A stretch of DNA of 64,000 nucleotides from Algoriphagus vanfongensis DSM 17529. Lineage in GTDB: Bacteria; Bacteroidota; Bacteroidia; Cytophagales; Cyclobacteriaceae. The stretch is taken from assembly GCF_000429465.1 (NCBI RefSeq), contig NZ_AUBX01000018.1, forward strand, positions 1 through 64,000, read 5' to 3'. The notes below the pieces were generated by a model. It had not been told where the DNA came from. It searched no databases and saw only the letters and a program-made list of their open reading frames with translations. Shown piece after piece: positions 1 through 7,365 of the stretch. The stretch's first letter is position 1; every line of letters starts with the position of its first letter. Both the position numbers and the translations under genes were made by a program.

Positions 1-53
1 GGTGTAAAGGCAGTAATGTCATAGCTGAGCAGTACTAATTGCCCGAAAGCTTA
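1..53 (+). rRNA. 23S ribosomal RNA, 3' end (partial)
   Basis: The first ~53 bases match the conserved 3' terminus of bacterial 23S rRNA, with the diagnostic block GTACTAATTGCCCGAAAGCT at about 32-51. The rest of the gene lies upstream of the window. The exact mature end is inferred to within a few bases. No tRNA lies between it and the 5S gene. Confidence 0.9.
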
Positions 54-174
54 CCTACGCTGTGTTACAGTTTCTACGATATATGTTATCCCGATAGGAA
101 TCGGGATAGTACCAAGTACGATGTACAACGTACCAAGAACAATAAAATATTACATACCGAACAGGTATCAAGAT
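54..174 (+). other. 23S-5S internal transcribed spacer with hairpin and GTAC repeats
   Basis: This ~120-bp spacer holds no tRNA. At 87-108 there is a perfect 9-bp stem, TATCCCGAT/ATCGGGATA, around a 4-base loop. It is followed by GTACCAAG at 109-116 and again at 130-137, with further GTAC units between. The TCCCGA/TCGGGA core recurs in the tandem repeats at 361-420. The hairpin may be a processing site or a member of a dispersed palindrome family; both ideas are inference. Confidence 0.6.
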
Positions 175-285
175 TTAGGCGGCCTAGCGCAGGGGTCCCA
201 CCTCTTCCCATCCCGAACAGAGAAGTTAAGCCCTGCCGCGCCGATGGTACTGGGGTTACACCCGGGAGAGTAGGTCGCCGCCACA
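175..285 (+). rRNA. rrf: 5S ribosomal RNA
   Basis: The ~110-base segment has the 5S hallmark CCCATCCCGAACAGAGAAGT at 207-226, and its ends GGCGGC (178-183) and GCCGCC (277-282) pair as helix I. The position directly after 23S is the normal bacterial operon order. The ends are estimated to within about 3 bases. Confidence 0.93.
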
Positions 286-291
286 TTATTC

Positions 292-319
292 AAACCTCAG
301 TCTAGCGACTGGGGTTTTT
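292..319 (+). terminator. Intrinsic terminator of the rRNA operon
   Basis: AAACCTCAGT and ACTGGGGTTT form a 10-bp stem with one G-T wobble around a 6-base loop. A T-rich tract follows, a few bases after the 5S rRNA. Confidence 0.8.
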
Positions 320-360
320 GTGTTTTAGGGCTTTTCCTATTCCGGAGCAGTAGCGTAGAA

Positions 361-420
361 CTTGTCCCGAATATCGGAAACCTGTCCCGAATATCGGGAA
401 CCTGTCCCGAGCATCGGGAT
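361..420. repeat. Three tandem 20-bp palindromic repeats
   Basis: Three contiguous 20-bp units lie at 361-380, 381-400 and 401-420, close to CCTGTCCCGAATATCGGGAA. Each carries the inverted repeat TCCCGA-N3-TCGG(G/A)A, so each unit can form a small hairpin. Unit 1 has C-to-T and G-to-A changes; unit 3 has a GC-for-AT change in the loop. The core recurs in the 23S-5S spacer hairpin. The function is unknown. Confidence 0.85.
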
Positions 421-676
421 CACTGCCATATAATTTTAAGCCCCTTGGTTGATCCCAGAGGGCTTTTGTTGTTTAAAGTTCTTTCCCACAAACTTACACC
501 GTGATGTTTTTTTTTGTCTAGTAGAATTAAAGGAAGTTTTTTAATTACATCTGATTTTAAGTATTCCTATTTCCCTAAGAAATGATCCTGATTCTGGAGT
601 GATTTGATTCCCAGCGGTTAAGATGTCCTTTACAACTAGATGTTCTTAGACATAGTACTTGCCTTTTTCATTTTTC
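421..676. other. Gene-free region downstream of the rRNA operon
   Basis: I see no plausible gene, tRNA or known RNA here. A weak hairpin (AGCCC 439-443 with GGGCT 460-464, then TTTGTTGTTT) might act as a second terminator. The rest is AT-rich sequence without recognisable motifs. Regulatory sequence for the next gene starts at about 677. Confidence 0.5.
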
Positions 677-690
677 CTGATTTTTATCAT
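677..690. promoter_or_regulatory. Putative FNR/CRP-family operator upstream of the cbb3 locus
   Basis: The dyad TGAT-TTTT-ATCA matches the core of the FNR box (TTGAT-N4-ATCAA), with only the outermost T/A replaced. Its centre is about 76 bases before the ATG at 760. The same 20-base block recurs, slightly varied, before ccoI at 1405-1418, and cbb3 operons are classic FNR targets. The assignment is inferred from motif and context. Confidence 0.55.
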
Positions 691-759
691 GTCTTAGGCT
701 GTGATTTGATCAGATAATATCACGTGCTCTAAAAGTAGCTTTGATGTATAATCAAGCAC

Positions 760-1395
760 ATGGAGACACGTTTATCAATAGCTGCCAAATTTCACCTTCC
801 TGAGGGATTCCTTAGTAGCTATTATAGCGCTTCTTTGAAGCCTGATTTTTTGGATTTGAGAAGTGAAGTTGTACATGAAGGAATTCCGAAATTGGCTAAT
901 GATCCTACATTATTTGCAGCTGACTTGGAGGAGATTTTGGATTGGCTTCATGTGGATGAATTGCCCAAGCCTTTCGAAAAAGAATTGTGTGAGACACCCG
1001 TCTTACTATACGTCCCTGCATTTTCTACCACGCATTTACTGTTTCATTACGATGGTAGTCCAGCTTCGGCTGAATTGATAAAAAATTTCTTAGTTCTTTT
1101 CAAAGACTTGGTCAAAGAGAGTAAAGCTACCATCATTTCGCCAAGTTTTATTCCTAAATCGAAAATCCACGAAGAGCAAGAATTGATCAACCTGGTGTCG
1201 CAGTCGACCAAAGAAACAAGTTTTATCAAATTCAATTTTTCTAGAATAGGTGATTTTTGGTCTTATGCAGTACAGCATCGGTGTACCCTTTTGGTGACTT
1301 CAAAATCCAATCATTTTGAATTGGTAAAGCTTCTATTTCACTTTTATAAAGGGTCTCTTTGGAGTAGTACACTTTCGTTTTACTTAGCTACTTAG
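760..1395 (+). CDS. Unrecognised 211-aa protein, possibly universal-stress-protein-like
   Basis: This soluble protein has no signal peptide or clear membrane segment. I do not recognise the family with confidence. The middle (about 90-180) has a beta strand followed by FHYDGSPAS and alternating helices and strands. That faintly resembles the second domain of two-domain universal stress proteins, but the ATP-binding glycine motif is not evident. It is the first gene of the cbb3 locus, 66 bp before ccoI, and each gene has its own FNR-like dyad. Co-regulation with the oxidase is therefore likely, and a stress or redox accessory role is inference. A lineage-specific hypothetical protein is equally possible. 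Confidence 0.6.
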   Translation: METRLSIAAKFHLPEGFLSSYYSASLKPDFLDLRSEVVHEGIPKLANDPTLFAADLEEILDWLHVDELPKPFEKELCETPVLLYVPAFSTTHLLFHYDGSPASAELIKNFLVLFKDLVKESKATIISPSFIPKSKIHEEQELINLVSQSTKETSFIKFNFSRIGDFWSYAVQHRCTLLVTSKSNHFELVKLLFHFYKGSLWSSTLSFYLAT

Positions 1396-1404
1396 TCCAT
1401 AAAA

Positions 1405-1418
1405 CTGACTTTTATCAT
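1405..1418. promoter_or_regulatory. Putative FNR/CRP-family operator upstream of ccoI
   Basis: The dyad TGAC-TTTT-ATCA lies in a block nearly identical to the one at 677-697. It is centred about 50 bases before the ccoI ATG. TAAATTTA at 1441-1448 resembles the Bacteroidota -7 element TAnnTTTG and sits at a spacing that would suit activation from this site. This is motif-based inference. Confidence 0.55.
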
Positions 1419-1461
1419 GTTTTACGCCTATTTAATCTCTTAAATTTAATGAAAAACCACT

Positions 1462-3888
1462 ATGTCATCCATCTCTAACTCTACAGCTACTCAATGCTAC
1501 CACTGTGGTGAGTTATGTGATGATGCGGTCTATTACTTCGATCAAAAGGACTTTTGCTGTCATGGTTGCCAGCTGGTCTACGAAGTATTGGCAGAAAAAG
1601 ACATGGTTGGTTATTACCAATTGGAATCTTTTCCAGGTGCTAGTCAAAAATCAACATCAACCTTTTCGAACAAATTTGACTATTTGGATGATGAAGAGAC
1701 TGAGGCAAACCTTTTGGATTTTAAGAATGAGTCAGAGAGTCATGTGACTTTTCTTATTCCTCTGATTCACTGCGCATCCTGTATTTGGCTTCTAGAAAAT
1801 CTATTTCATCTGAATGCTTCGATCCTTTCTAGTCGGGTAGATTTTATTAAGAAGAAAGTACATATCAGATTCTCGAATTCAGAACTGAGTCTAAAATCTT
1901 TGGTGACTTTGCTGGCTACGATTGGCTATGAGCCTTCTATTCACCTTGGAAATCTTGATGAAACTAAGTCCAGAAAAGTGGACCGAAAGACTGTCAAAAA
2001 ACTTGCGGTGGCTGGCTTTTGCTTTGGGAATATGATGCTGTTCAGTGTCCCGGAGTATTTCAGTGAAACAGCGTTGATAGCCGAAAATTTCAGAGGGCTC
2101 TTTAATTATCTAAATATCCTGCTGGCTCTACCGGTGGTTTTCTACGCAGCGAGCGATTACTATACTTCTGCTTGGAACTCTCTCAGACAAAAACGTATCA
2201 ACATGGACGTGCCTATAGTCCTCGGGATTTTTGCCTTGTTTTTCTATTCTCTATGGGAGGTATTGACACTTGGGAATGCCGGCTATATGGATAGTTTGGG
2301 CGGACTTTTGTTTTTCTTGTTACTGGGTAAAGTGTATCAGGAGAAGACCTTTGCTACTTTGGAATTTGATAGAGATTACCGGTCCTATTTCCCCATTGCT
2401 GTTACGCGGCTCCAACAAAGTAGTGAGGAGGTAATTCCTTTGCGAAAGTTGGAAATTGGCAATAGGATTTTGGTCAGGGATGAAGAGTTAATTCCGGCTG
2501 ATTCTGTCTTGCTCAGTGCTTCTGCTTTGATCGATTACAGTTTCGTAACAGGCGAAGAAGTACCTGTTCCTAAGAGAAAAGGGGAGCATATCTATGCAGG
2601 TGGAAGACAGATAGGGGAAGCCATAGAATTGGCTGTGGTCAAGTCCCCTTCGCAGGGTTACTTGACAGATCTCTGGAATAATGAAAGTTTCGAAAAGGAG
2701 AAAACTGGTCAATTGGTGCCTCTATCCAACAAAATATCAGGCATTTTCACGTGGACTGTCTTGCTTGTTGCATTCGGCTCATTTGTTATTTGGGCGATGA
2801 CAGATTTGTCCATGGGAGTGAAGGTTTTTGCTTCTGTCCTTATCGTTGCATGCCCCTGTGCTTTGGCGATGTCGACCCCTTTTACTTTGGGAAATACACT
2901 TCGGATTTTTGGCAGAAGTAAATTATATCTTAAAAATGGCGCTGTCATCGAGCGATTAGCCGAGGTAAATACCATCGTGTTTGATAAGACAGGGACGTTG
3001 ACAGATCCCAGCCAGGCCAAAGTAGAGTATCATGGGATTCCTTTGACAGAAGAAACGCTCCAGATACTTCATGCAATGGTAAGTCGCTCTACTCATCCTT
3101 TGAGCAACCGAATTCATCAATGGCTTGGGAAAAGACCTCCTTTGGTTTTGGATGAAGCTCGCGAAATAAAAGGGGCCGGAATAAGAGCTCTGTACCACGG
3201 ACAGGAGATTTTACTGGGCTCAAAAGACTTTGCCGGCTCTGTAGATATGCCTGTTTTTGCTACAGGAAATCAAGTGTATCTATCTATTGGGGGAAGCTGT
3301 GTGGGAATGTTCCATGTTCAGTCAGGGCTTCGGGATCAAGCGACCGACTTGATCACACAATTGGGAGATGTGTATGATCTGCATTTGATCTCTGGCGATC
3401 ATCCACATGAATATGAATCGCTTCAGGCTAGTCTGGGCCGAAAAATGAAGTATAATTTTCTGCAAAGCCCCAAGGACAAACTAGCCTATGTGAAGCAGTT
3501 GAATCAGGAAGGGAAAAGCACCTTGATGGTAGGAGATGGGCTTAATGATGCTGGAGCATTGCGGGAAGGTACTGTCGGGGTGGCAGTGACGGACCAGGTA
3601 TCGCATTTCAGTCCTGCTAGCGATGCGATCATCAGTGCGGATTCTATGTGGAAGATGCCTGGATTTTTAGATTTTGCAAAAAGTAGCAGGAAGATCATCA
3701 AAGCCAGTTTTGTGCTGAGTTTGCTCTACAATGTGATCGGCTTGAGTCTAGCTATACAAGGGATACTGAGCCCAGTAATCTGTGCTGTTTTGATGCCTTT
3801 GAGCAGTATCTCAGTGGTGGTGTTTACCACTCTGGCCACCAATTTCGTCGCCTGGAAAAAAGGGCTTTTAGCACCAAATACAACATGA
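1462..3888 (+). CDS. ccoI: Heavy-metal P-type ATPase CcoI/FixI (copper transport for cbb3 oxidase)
   Basis: This inner-membrane P1B-type copper ATPase (808 aa) supplies the Cu needed for CuB of cbb3 oxidase. The N-terminus has the cysteine-rich CYHCGELC and CCHGC motifs typical of FixI, followed by an HMA-like domain with CASC near residue 105. The transport motif is C464-P-C466, the phosphorylated aspartate lies in D508-KTGT, and the hinge is GDGLND at 691-696. An ATP-binding HP motif (STHPL) and a TGE actuator motif are also present. CcoS follows after one base and the ccoNO gene comes next, the standard maturation context. An FNR-like dyad lies upstream. Exporters of the CopA type lack this N-terminal cysteine block. 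Confidence 0.95.
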   Translation: MSSISNSTATQCYHCGELCDDAVYYFDQKDFCCHGCQLVYEVLAEKDMVGYYQLESFPGASQKSTSTFSNKFDYLDDEETEANLLDFKNESESHVTFLIPLIHCASCIWLLENLFHLNASILSSRVDFIKKKVHIRFSNSELSLKSLVTLLATIGYEPSIHLGNLDETKSRKVDRKTVKKLAVAGFCFGNMMLFSVPEYFSETALIAENFRGLFNYLNILLALPVVFYAASDYYTSAWNSLRQKRINMDVPIVLGIFALFFYSLWEVLTLGNAGYMDSLGGLLFFLLLGKVYQEKTFATLEFDRDYRSYFPIAVTRLQQSSEEVIPLRKLEIGNRILVRDEELIPADSVLLSASALIDYSFVTGEEVPVPKRKGEHIYAGGRQIGEAIELAVVKSPSQGYLTDLWNNESFEKEKTGQLVPLSNKISGIFTWTVLLVAFGSFVIWAMTDLSMGVKVFASVLIVACPCALAMSTPFTLGNTLRIFGRSKLYLKNGAVIERLAEVNTIVFDKTGTLTDPSQAKVEYHGIPLTEETLQILHAMVSRSTHPLSNRIHQWLGKRPPLVLDEAREIKGAGIRALYHGQEILLGSKDFAGSVDMPVFATGNQVYLSIGGSCVGMFHVQSGLRDQATDLITQLGDVYDLHLISGDHPHEYESLQASLGRKMKYNFLQSPKDKLAYVKQLNQEGKSTLMVGDGLNDAGALREGTVGVAVTDQVSHFSPASDAIISADSMWKMPGFLDFAKSSRKIIKASFVLSLLYNVIGLSLAIQGILSPVICAVLMPLSSISVVVFTTLATNFVAWKKGLLAPNTT

Positions 3889-3889
3889 C

Positions 3890-4075
3890 ATGGAAGTAAT
3901 ATTTCTCTTGATAGGAATCAGTCTTGTCTTGGCCGTCACTTTTTTATGGCTCTTTTTCAAAGCCATGAAAGATGGGCAGTTTGATGACGACTATACCCCG
4001 TCTATCCGAATGCTATTCGATTCTCAAAAAAAAACAACTAAAGATCCATCAACAAAACCAAAGTCACATGAATGA
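3890..4075 (+). CDS. ccoS: cbb3 oxidase maturation protein CcoS
   Basis: The protein is 61 aa, with one N-terminal membrane helix (about 3-24) followed by the family signature KAMKDGQFDD. In characterised systems CcoS is needed for insertion of haem b and CuB into CcoN. It starts one base after the ccoI stop, and its last 8 bp overlap the start of ccoNO, which suggests translational coupling. Its length is normal for the family. Confidence 0.93.
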   Translation: MEVIFLLIGISLVLAVTFLWLFFKAMKDGQFDDDYTPSIRMLFDSQKKTTKDPSTKPKSHE

Positions 4076-6194
4076 TGCTACACTGGAGAGGTTCTATTAT
4101 GACAATAAAATTGTCAAATATTTTGGAGCCGCTACTATCATCTGGGGAGTAGTCGGGATGCTGGTTGGGGTGCTCGCTGCCACCCAACTGTTCCTACCTG
4201 AAGCTAATTTGGGCACTCCTTATACCACTTTTGGTAGAATTCGCCCGCTTCATACAAATGCGGTGATTTTCGCCTTTGTGGGAAATGCAATTTTTGCTGG
4301 GGTTTATTATTCCATGCCCCGATTGCTCAAAACCCCGATGTGGAATAAAAGTTTGAGCTGGTTTCATTTTTGGGGCTGGCAGCTGATTATCCTGGCAGCC
4401 GCGATCACATTGCCTCTGGGACTGACGACATCCAAAGAATATGCTGAGCTGGAGTGGCCTATTGATATTGCGATAGCTTTGGTATGGGTGGCGTTTGGAG
4501 CCAACATGATCGGGACCCTGATCAAGAGACGAGAGCGGCACATGTATGTGGCGATTTGGTTTTACTTGGGATCCTTTGTGACAGTAGCTGTTCTCCATAT
4601 TTTCAACTCACTAGAGCTGCCTGTTAATCTCTTTAAAAGCTATTCTGCCTATGCAGGCGTACAGGATGCACTGGTGCAATGGTGGTATGGGCATAATGCC
4701 GTGGCGTTTTTCTTGACCACACCTTTTTTGGGCTTGATGTACTATTACCTTCCCAAAGCTGCCAATAGACCAGTGTATTCCTATAAACTCTCTATTGTAC
4801 ACTTTTGGTCCCTGATATTTATCTACATGTGGGCAGGGCCTCACCATCTCCTGTACACCGCTTTGCCAGAATGGGCCCAAGTATTAGGCACAGTGTTCTC
4901 TGTGATGCTGATCGCTCCCTCTTGGGGTGGGATGGTCAATGGGCTCTTGACTCTACGAGGTGCTTGGGACAAGGTCAGACAAGATCCTGTTTTGAAATTC
5001 ATGGTAGTAGCTGTGACTGCTTATGGCATGGCTACTTTTGAAGGGCCCTTGCTGTCCTTGAAAAATGTAAATGCCATTGCTCACTATACGGATTGGATCG
5101 TGGCACACGTCCATATCGGAGGGCTAGGCTGGAATGGCTTTTTGACATTTGGAGTATTGTATTGGATGTGGCCACGAATATTCAAGACCACCATTTACTC
5201 CCAGAAACTCGCTAATGTTCATTTTTGGATTGGTACACTTGGGATTGTATTCTATGCTTTGCCGATGTACGTGGCAGCGCTGACTCAGTTTTTTATGCTG
5301 AGAGAGTTTGATGAGATGGGCCGATTGGCGTATGGGAATTTCCTCCAGACCGTCGTGGAACTAGTGCCCATGTATATGCTGAGAGCTTTTGGAGGCTTGT
5401 TGTACTTGTCTGGAGCAATCATCATGGTATACAATATGTACAAAACTGCCCAACAGGGTTCTTTTCAAGAATATGAAGAGGATCAAGCACCTGCTCTTGC
5501 GAAAGCCTATAATCCAAAAGGAGAATTTTGGCATAGAGCATGGGAAAGAAAACCGATTTTCTTTACAATTCTAGCCACCATAGCGATCGCCATAGGTGGA
5601 GCGATAGAGATCATTCCTACTATTCTGGTGAAATCTAATGTGCCAACTATTTCTTCAGTGAAGCCTTACACTCCATTGGAACTGGAGGGTCGGGACCTAT
5701 ATATCAAAAATGGCTGTGTAGGCTGTCACTCTCAGATGATTCGGCCGTTTAGGTTTGAGACAGAGCGATATGGAGAGTACTCGAAAGCCGGGGAGTTTGT
5801 ATATGATAGACCATTCCTCTGGGGGTCCAAAAGAACAGGCCCAGACCTACATCGGGTAGGAGGGAAATATCCGGACTCCTGGCACTATTTCCACATGCAG
5901 GATCCTACCTCCATGTCTCCGGGGTCTCTCATGCCTCCTTACCCGTGGATGCTGGAGAATACCATGGATTATTCGGCACTGCCTGCCAAAATCCGCACGC
6001 TGCAAAAATTGGGAGTACCATATCCTGAGGGATACGATGAGCAGGCTATGAGTGACCTGAATGCGCAGGCAAGCCAGATTACAGCAAACTTGAAAGATGC
6101 TGGAATCGAGACTTTACCGAATACGGAAATTGTAGCCTTGATTGCTTATTTGCAGCGATTGGGTACAGATATCAAAGCAACTGCAGGAAATTAA
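4068..6194 (+). CDS. ccoNO: cbb3-type cytochrome c oxidase, fused subunits I and II (CcoN-CcoO)
   Basis: This 708-aa protein joins the catalytic haem-copper subunit to the monohaem cytochrome c subunit. The CcoN part (about 1-470) has many membrane helices, a haem-ligand histidine at H62 (IRPLHTNA), WWYGHNAV and the HH pair in AGPHHLLYT. The CcoO part carries C550-VGC553-H554 in a segment typical of CcoO, then SPGSLMPPYPW, which contains the likely axial methionine. I chose the ATG at 4068 because an earlier in-frame start would overlap ccoS by more than 100 bp and add non-conserved residues. Fusion of N and O is known in Bacteroidota. The protein would reduce oxygen at low tension and pump protons. 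Confidence 0.95.
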   Translation: MNDATLERFYYDNKIVKYFGAATIIWGVVGMLVGVLAATQLFLPEANLGTPYTTFGRIRPLHTNAVIFAFVGNAIFAGVYYSMPRLLKTPMWNKSLSWFHFWGWQLIILAAAITLPLGLTTSKEYAELEWPIDIAIALVWVAFGANMIGTLIKRRERHMYVAIWFYLGSFVTVAVLHIFNSLELPVNLFKSYSAYAGVQDALVQWWYGHNAVAFFLTTPFLGLMYYYLPKAANRPVYSYKLSIVHFWSLIFIYMWAGPHHLLYTALPEWAQVLGTVFSVMLIAPSWGGMVNGLLTLRGAWDKVRQDPVLKFMVVAVTAYGMATFEGPLLSLKNVNAIAHYTDWIVAHVHIGGLGWNGFLTFGVLYWMWPRIFKTTIYSQKLANVHFWIGTLGIVFYALPMYVAALTQFFMLREFDEMGRLAYGNFLQTVVELVPMYMLRAFGGLLYLSGAIIMVYNMYKTAQQGSFQEYEEDQAPALAKAYNPKGEFWHRAWERKPIFFTILATIAIAIGGAIEIIPTILVKSNVPTISSVKPYTPLELEGRDLYIKNGCVGCHSQMIRPFRFETERYGEYSKAGEFVYDRPFLWGSKRTGPDLHRVGGKYPDSWHYFHMQDPTSMSPGSLMPPYPWMLENTMDYSALPAKIRTLQKLGVPYPEGYDEQAMSDLNAQASQITANLKDAGIETLPNTEIVALIAYLQRLGTDIKATAGN

Positions 6195-6206
6195 CCCCCA
6201 AAAATC

Positions 6207-6392
6207 ATGTATAAAGACGTATTGAGATCGATTGAAAATATAGACATCTATCCGGTGATTTCCCTCTTGATTTTCGTCCTGTTCTTTTTGGGCGTATTTA
6301 TCTGGGTGATCAAGATGCCGAAGGATTTTGTAGATCATATGAAGTCCCTCCCGATGGATGAAGACACTGAACTAACCGAAAAGCAGCCATGA
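6207..6392 (+). CDS. ccoQ: CcoQ-like small subunit of cbb3 oxidase
   Basis: The protein is 61 aa with one membrane helix (about 16-36) followed by a charged acidic tail. Its size, topology and place between ccoNO and ccoP fit CcoQ (FixQ), which stabilises the oxidase complex. Sequence conservation in this family is low, so the call rests mainly on position. Its stop overlaps the ccoP start by 4 bp (ATGA). Confidence 0.75.
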   Translation: MYKDVLRSIENIDIYPVISLLIFVLFFLGVFIWVIKMPKDFVDHMKSLPMDEDTELTEKQP

Positions 6393-7318
6393 AAAAGTTT
6401 TTAATGAGTTTAGCAATGCTAGCCTTGGCTGGTCCCGCTTGGGCACAATCGGAAGAAGCCCACTGGTTCACCACACTTCAAAATATAGATCCAGGTGAGT
6501 TTACGCTGTTGGTAATTATTGGGATAGTTCTGTTTGTGATCCTGATTCTATTGGTATTGATGATTTACCTGATGTCATTTATGGTGACAGTCTTAAAAAA
6601 GGAAAATCCTGAATTAGAGCATGAACCTAGTTGGTGGGACAAATTCAATGAGAGGTTTATCACCGGTAAAATGGACGAAGTCGGTGGAGAAGCCGAACAA
6701 GAAAAATTGATGTCGGATCACTCTTATGATGGAATCACGGAACTAGATAATTTCATGCCGCCTTGGCTTCAATGGGTTTTTGTAGGCTCCATAGTGGTAG
6801 CAGCAGTATATTTTGTGAATTATACTGTGTTGGGATATGGGCTGACAGGGGTAGAAGAATATGAAGAAGAATTGAGAATAGAGGCCATAGCGGCTGAAGC
6901 TAGAATGGCAACGATGGTGGCATCGATAGACGAGACGAATGTCACAGTAGATGAATCCTCAGGAGGATTAGGAGCTGGCAAGTCAATCTTCGAAACCAAC
7001 TGCGCGGCCTGTCATGCTGCAGATGGAGGAGGGGGCGTCGGTCCCAATCTGACAGATACCTATTGGCTTCATGGCGGGGATATCAAGGATGTCTTTACCG
7101 TAGTCAAATACGGAGTGGTGGCCAAAGGAATGGTTCCATGGGAAGACTTATTGACACCGCAGGAGATCCAGCAAGTATCCAGCTATATCCTTAGTTTGCA
7201 AGGAAGCTCCCCTGCCAACCCCAAGGAACCTCAAGGAGAGCTGTATAGTCCTGAGGCTGCTCCTGATCTTAGTCCGCCGGCAGAGACAGACAGTACAGCA
7301 GTAGTAGCAGTGCTTTGA
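6389..7318 (+). CDS. ccoP: cbb3 oxidase subunit III (CcoP), single haem c
   Basis: This membrane-anchored cytochrome c (309 aa) delivers electrons to the oxidase. A signal-like hydrophobic N-terminus ends near AQ20. Membrane helices follow at about 39-66 and 126-148. One cytochrome c domain has C205-AAC208-H209 and a likely axial Met in KGMVPW. Proteobacterial CcoP has two haem c sites; only one is visible here, which fits other Bacteroidota. The start overlaps the end of ccoQ by 4 bp. The C-terminal ~40 residues are proline- and acid-rich and look disordered. Confidence 0.93.
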   Translation: MKKFLMSLAMLALAGPAWAQSEEAHWFTTLQNIDPGEFTLLVIIGIVLFVILILLVLMIYLMSFMVTVLKKENPELEHEPSWWDKFNERFITGKMDEVGGEAEQEKLMSDHSYDGITELDNFMPPWLQWVFVGSIVVAAVYFVNYTVLGYGLTGVEEYEEELRIEAIAAEARMATMVASIDETNVTVDESSGGLGAGKSIFETNCAACHAADGGGGVGPNLTDTYWLHGGDIKDVFTVVKYGVVAKGMVPWEDLLTPQEIQQVSSYILSLQGSSPANPKEPQGELYSPEAAPDLSPPAETDSTAVVAVL

Positions 7319-7326
7319 AATACACG

Positions 7327-7351
7327 AGTCGCTGGAATAGCTCCAGCGACT
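7327..7351 (+). other. Perfect intra-operon hairpin between ccoP and ccoG
   Basis: AGTCGCTGGA and TCCAGCGACT form a perfect 10-bp stem around a 5-base loop (ATAGC), 8 bases after the ccoP stop and 15 before ccoG. No T-run follows, so it is unlikely to be a strong terminator. A processing or 3'-stabilising hairpin that separates structural from accessory genes is the simplest inference. Confidence 0.75.
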
Positions 7352-7365
7352 GACTTCGATAAGTT

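Noticed and set aside
39..305. 88-aa open frame across the rRNA spacer and 5S gene
   Set aside because: It lies on rRNA sequence and has no protein-like features.
361..420. CRISPR array
   Set aside because: The 20-bp units are contiguous with no spacers, number only three, and no cas gene is near.
741..755. TTGAT-N5-ATCAA as an FNR box
   Set aside because: The spacer is 5 rather than 4 bases and the site ends 4 bases before the ATG, where it could not act as a normal activator site.
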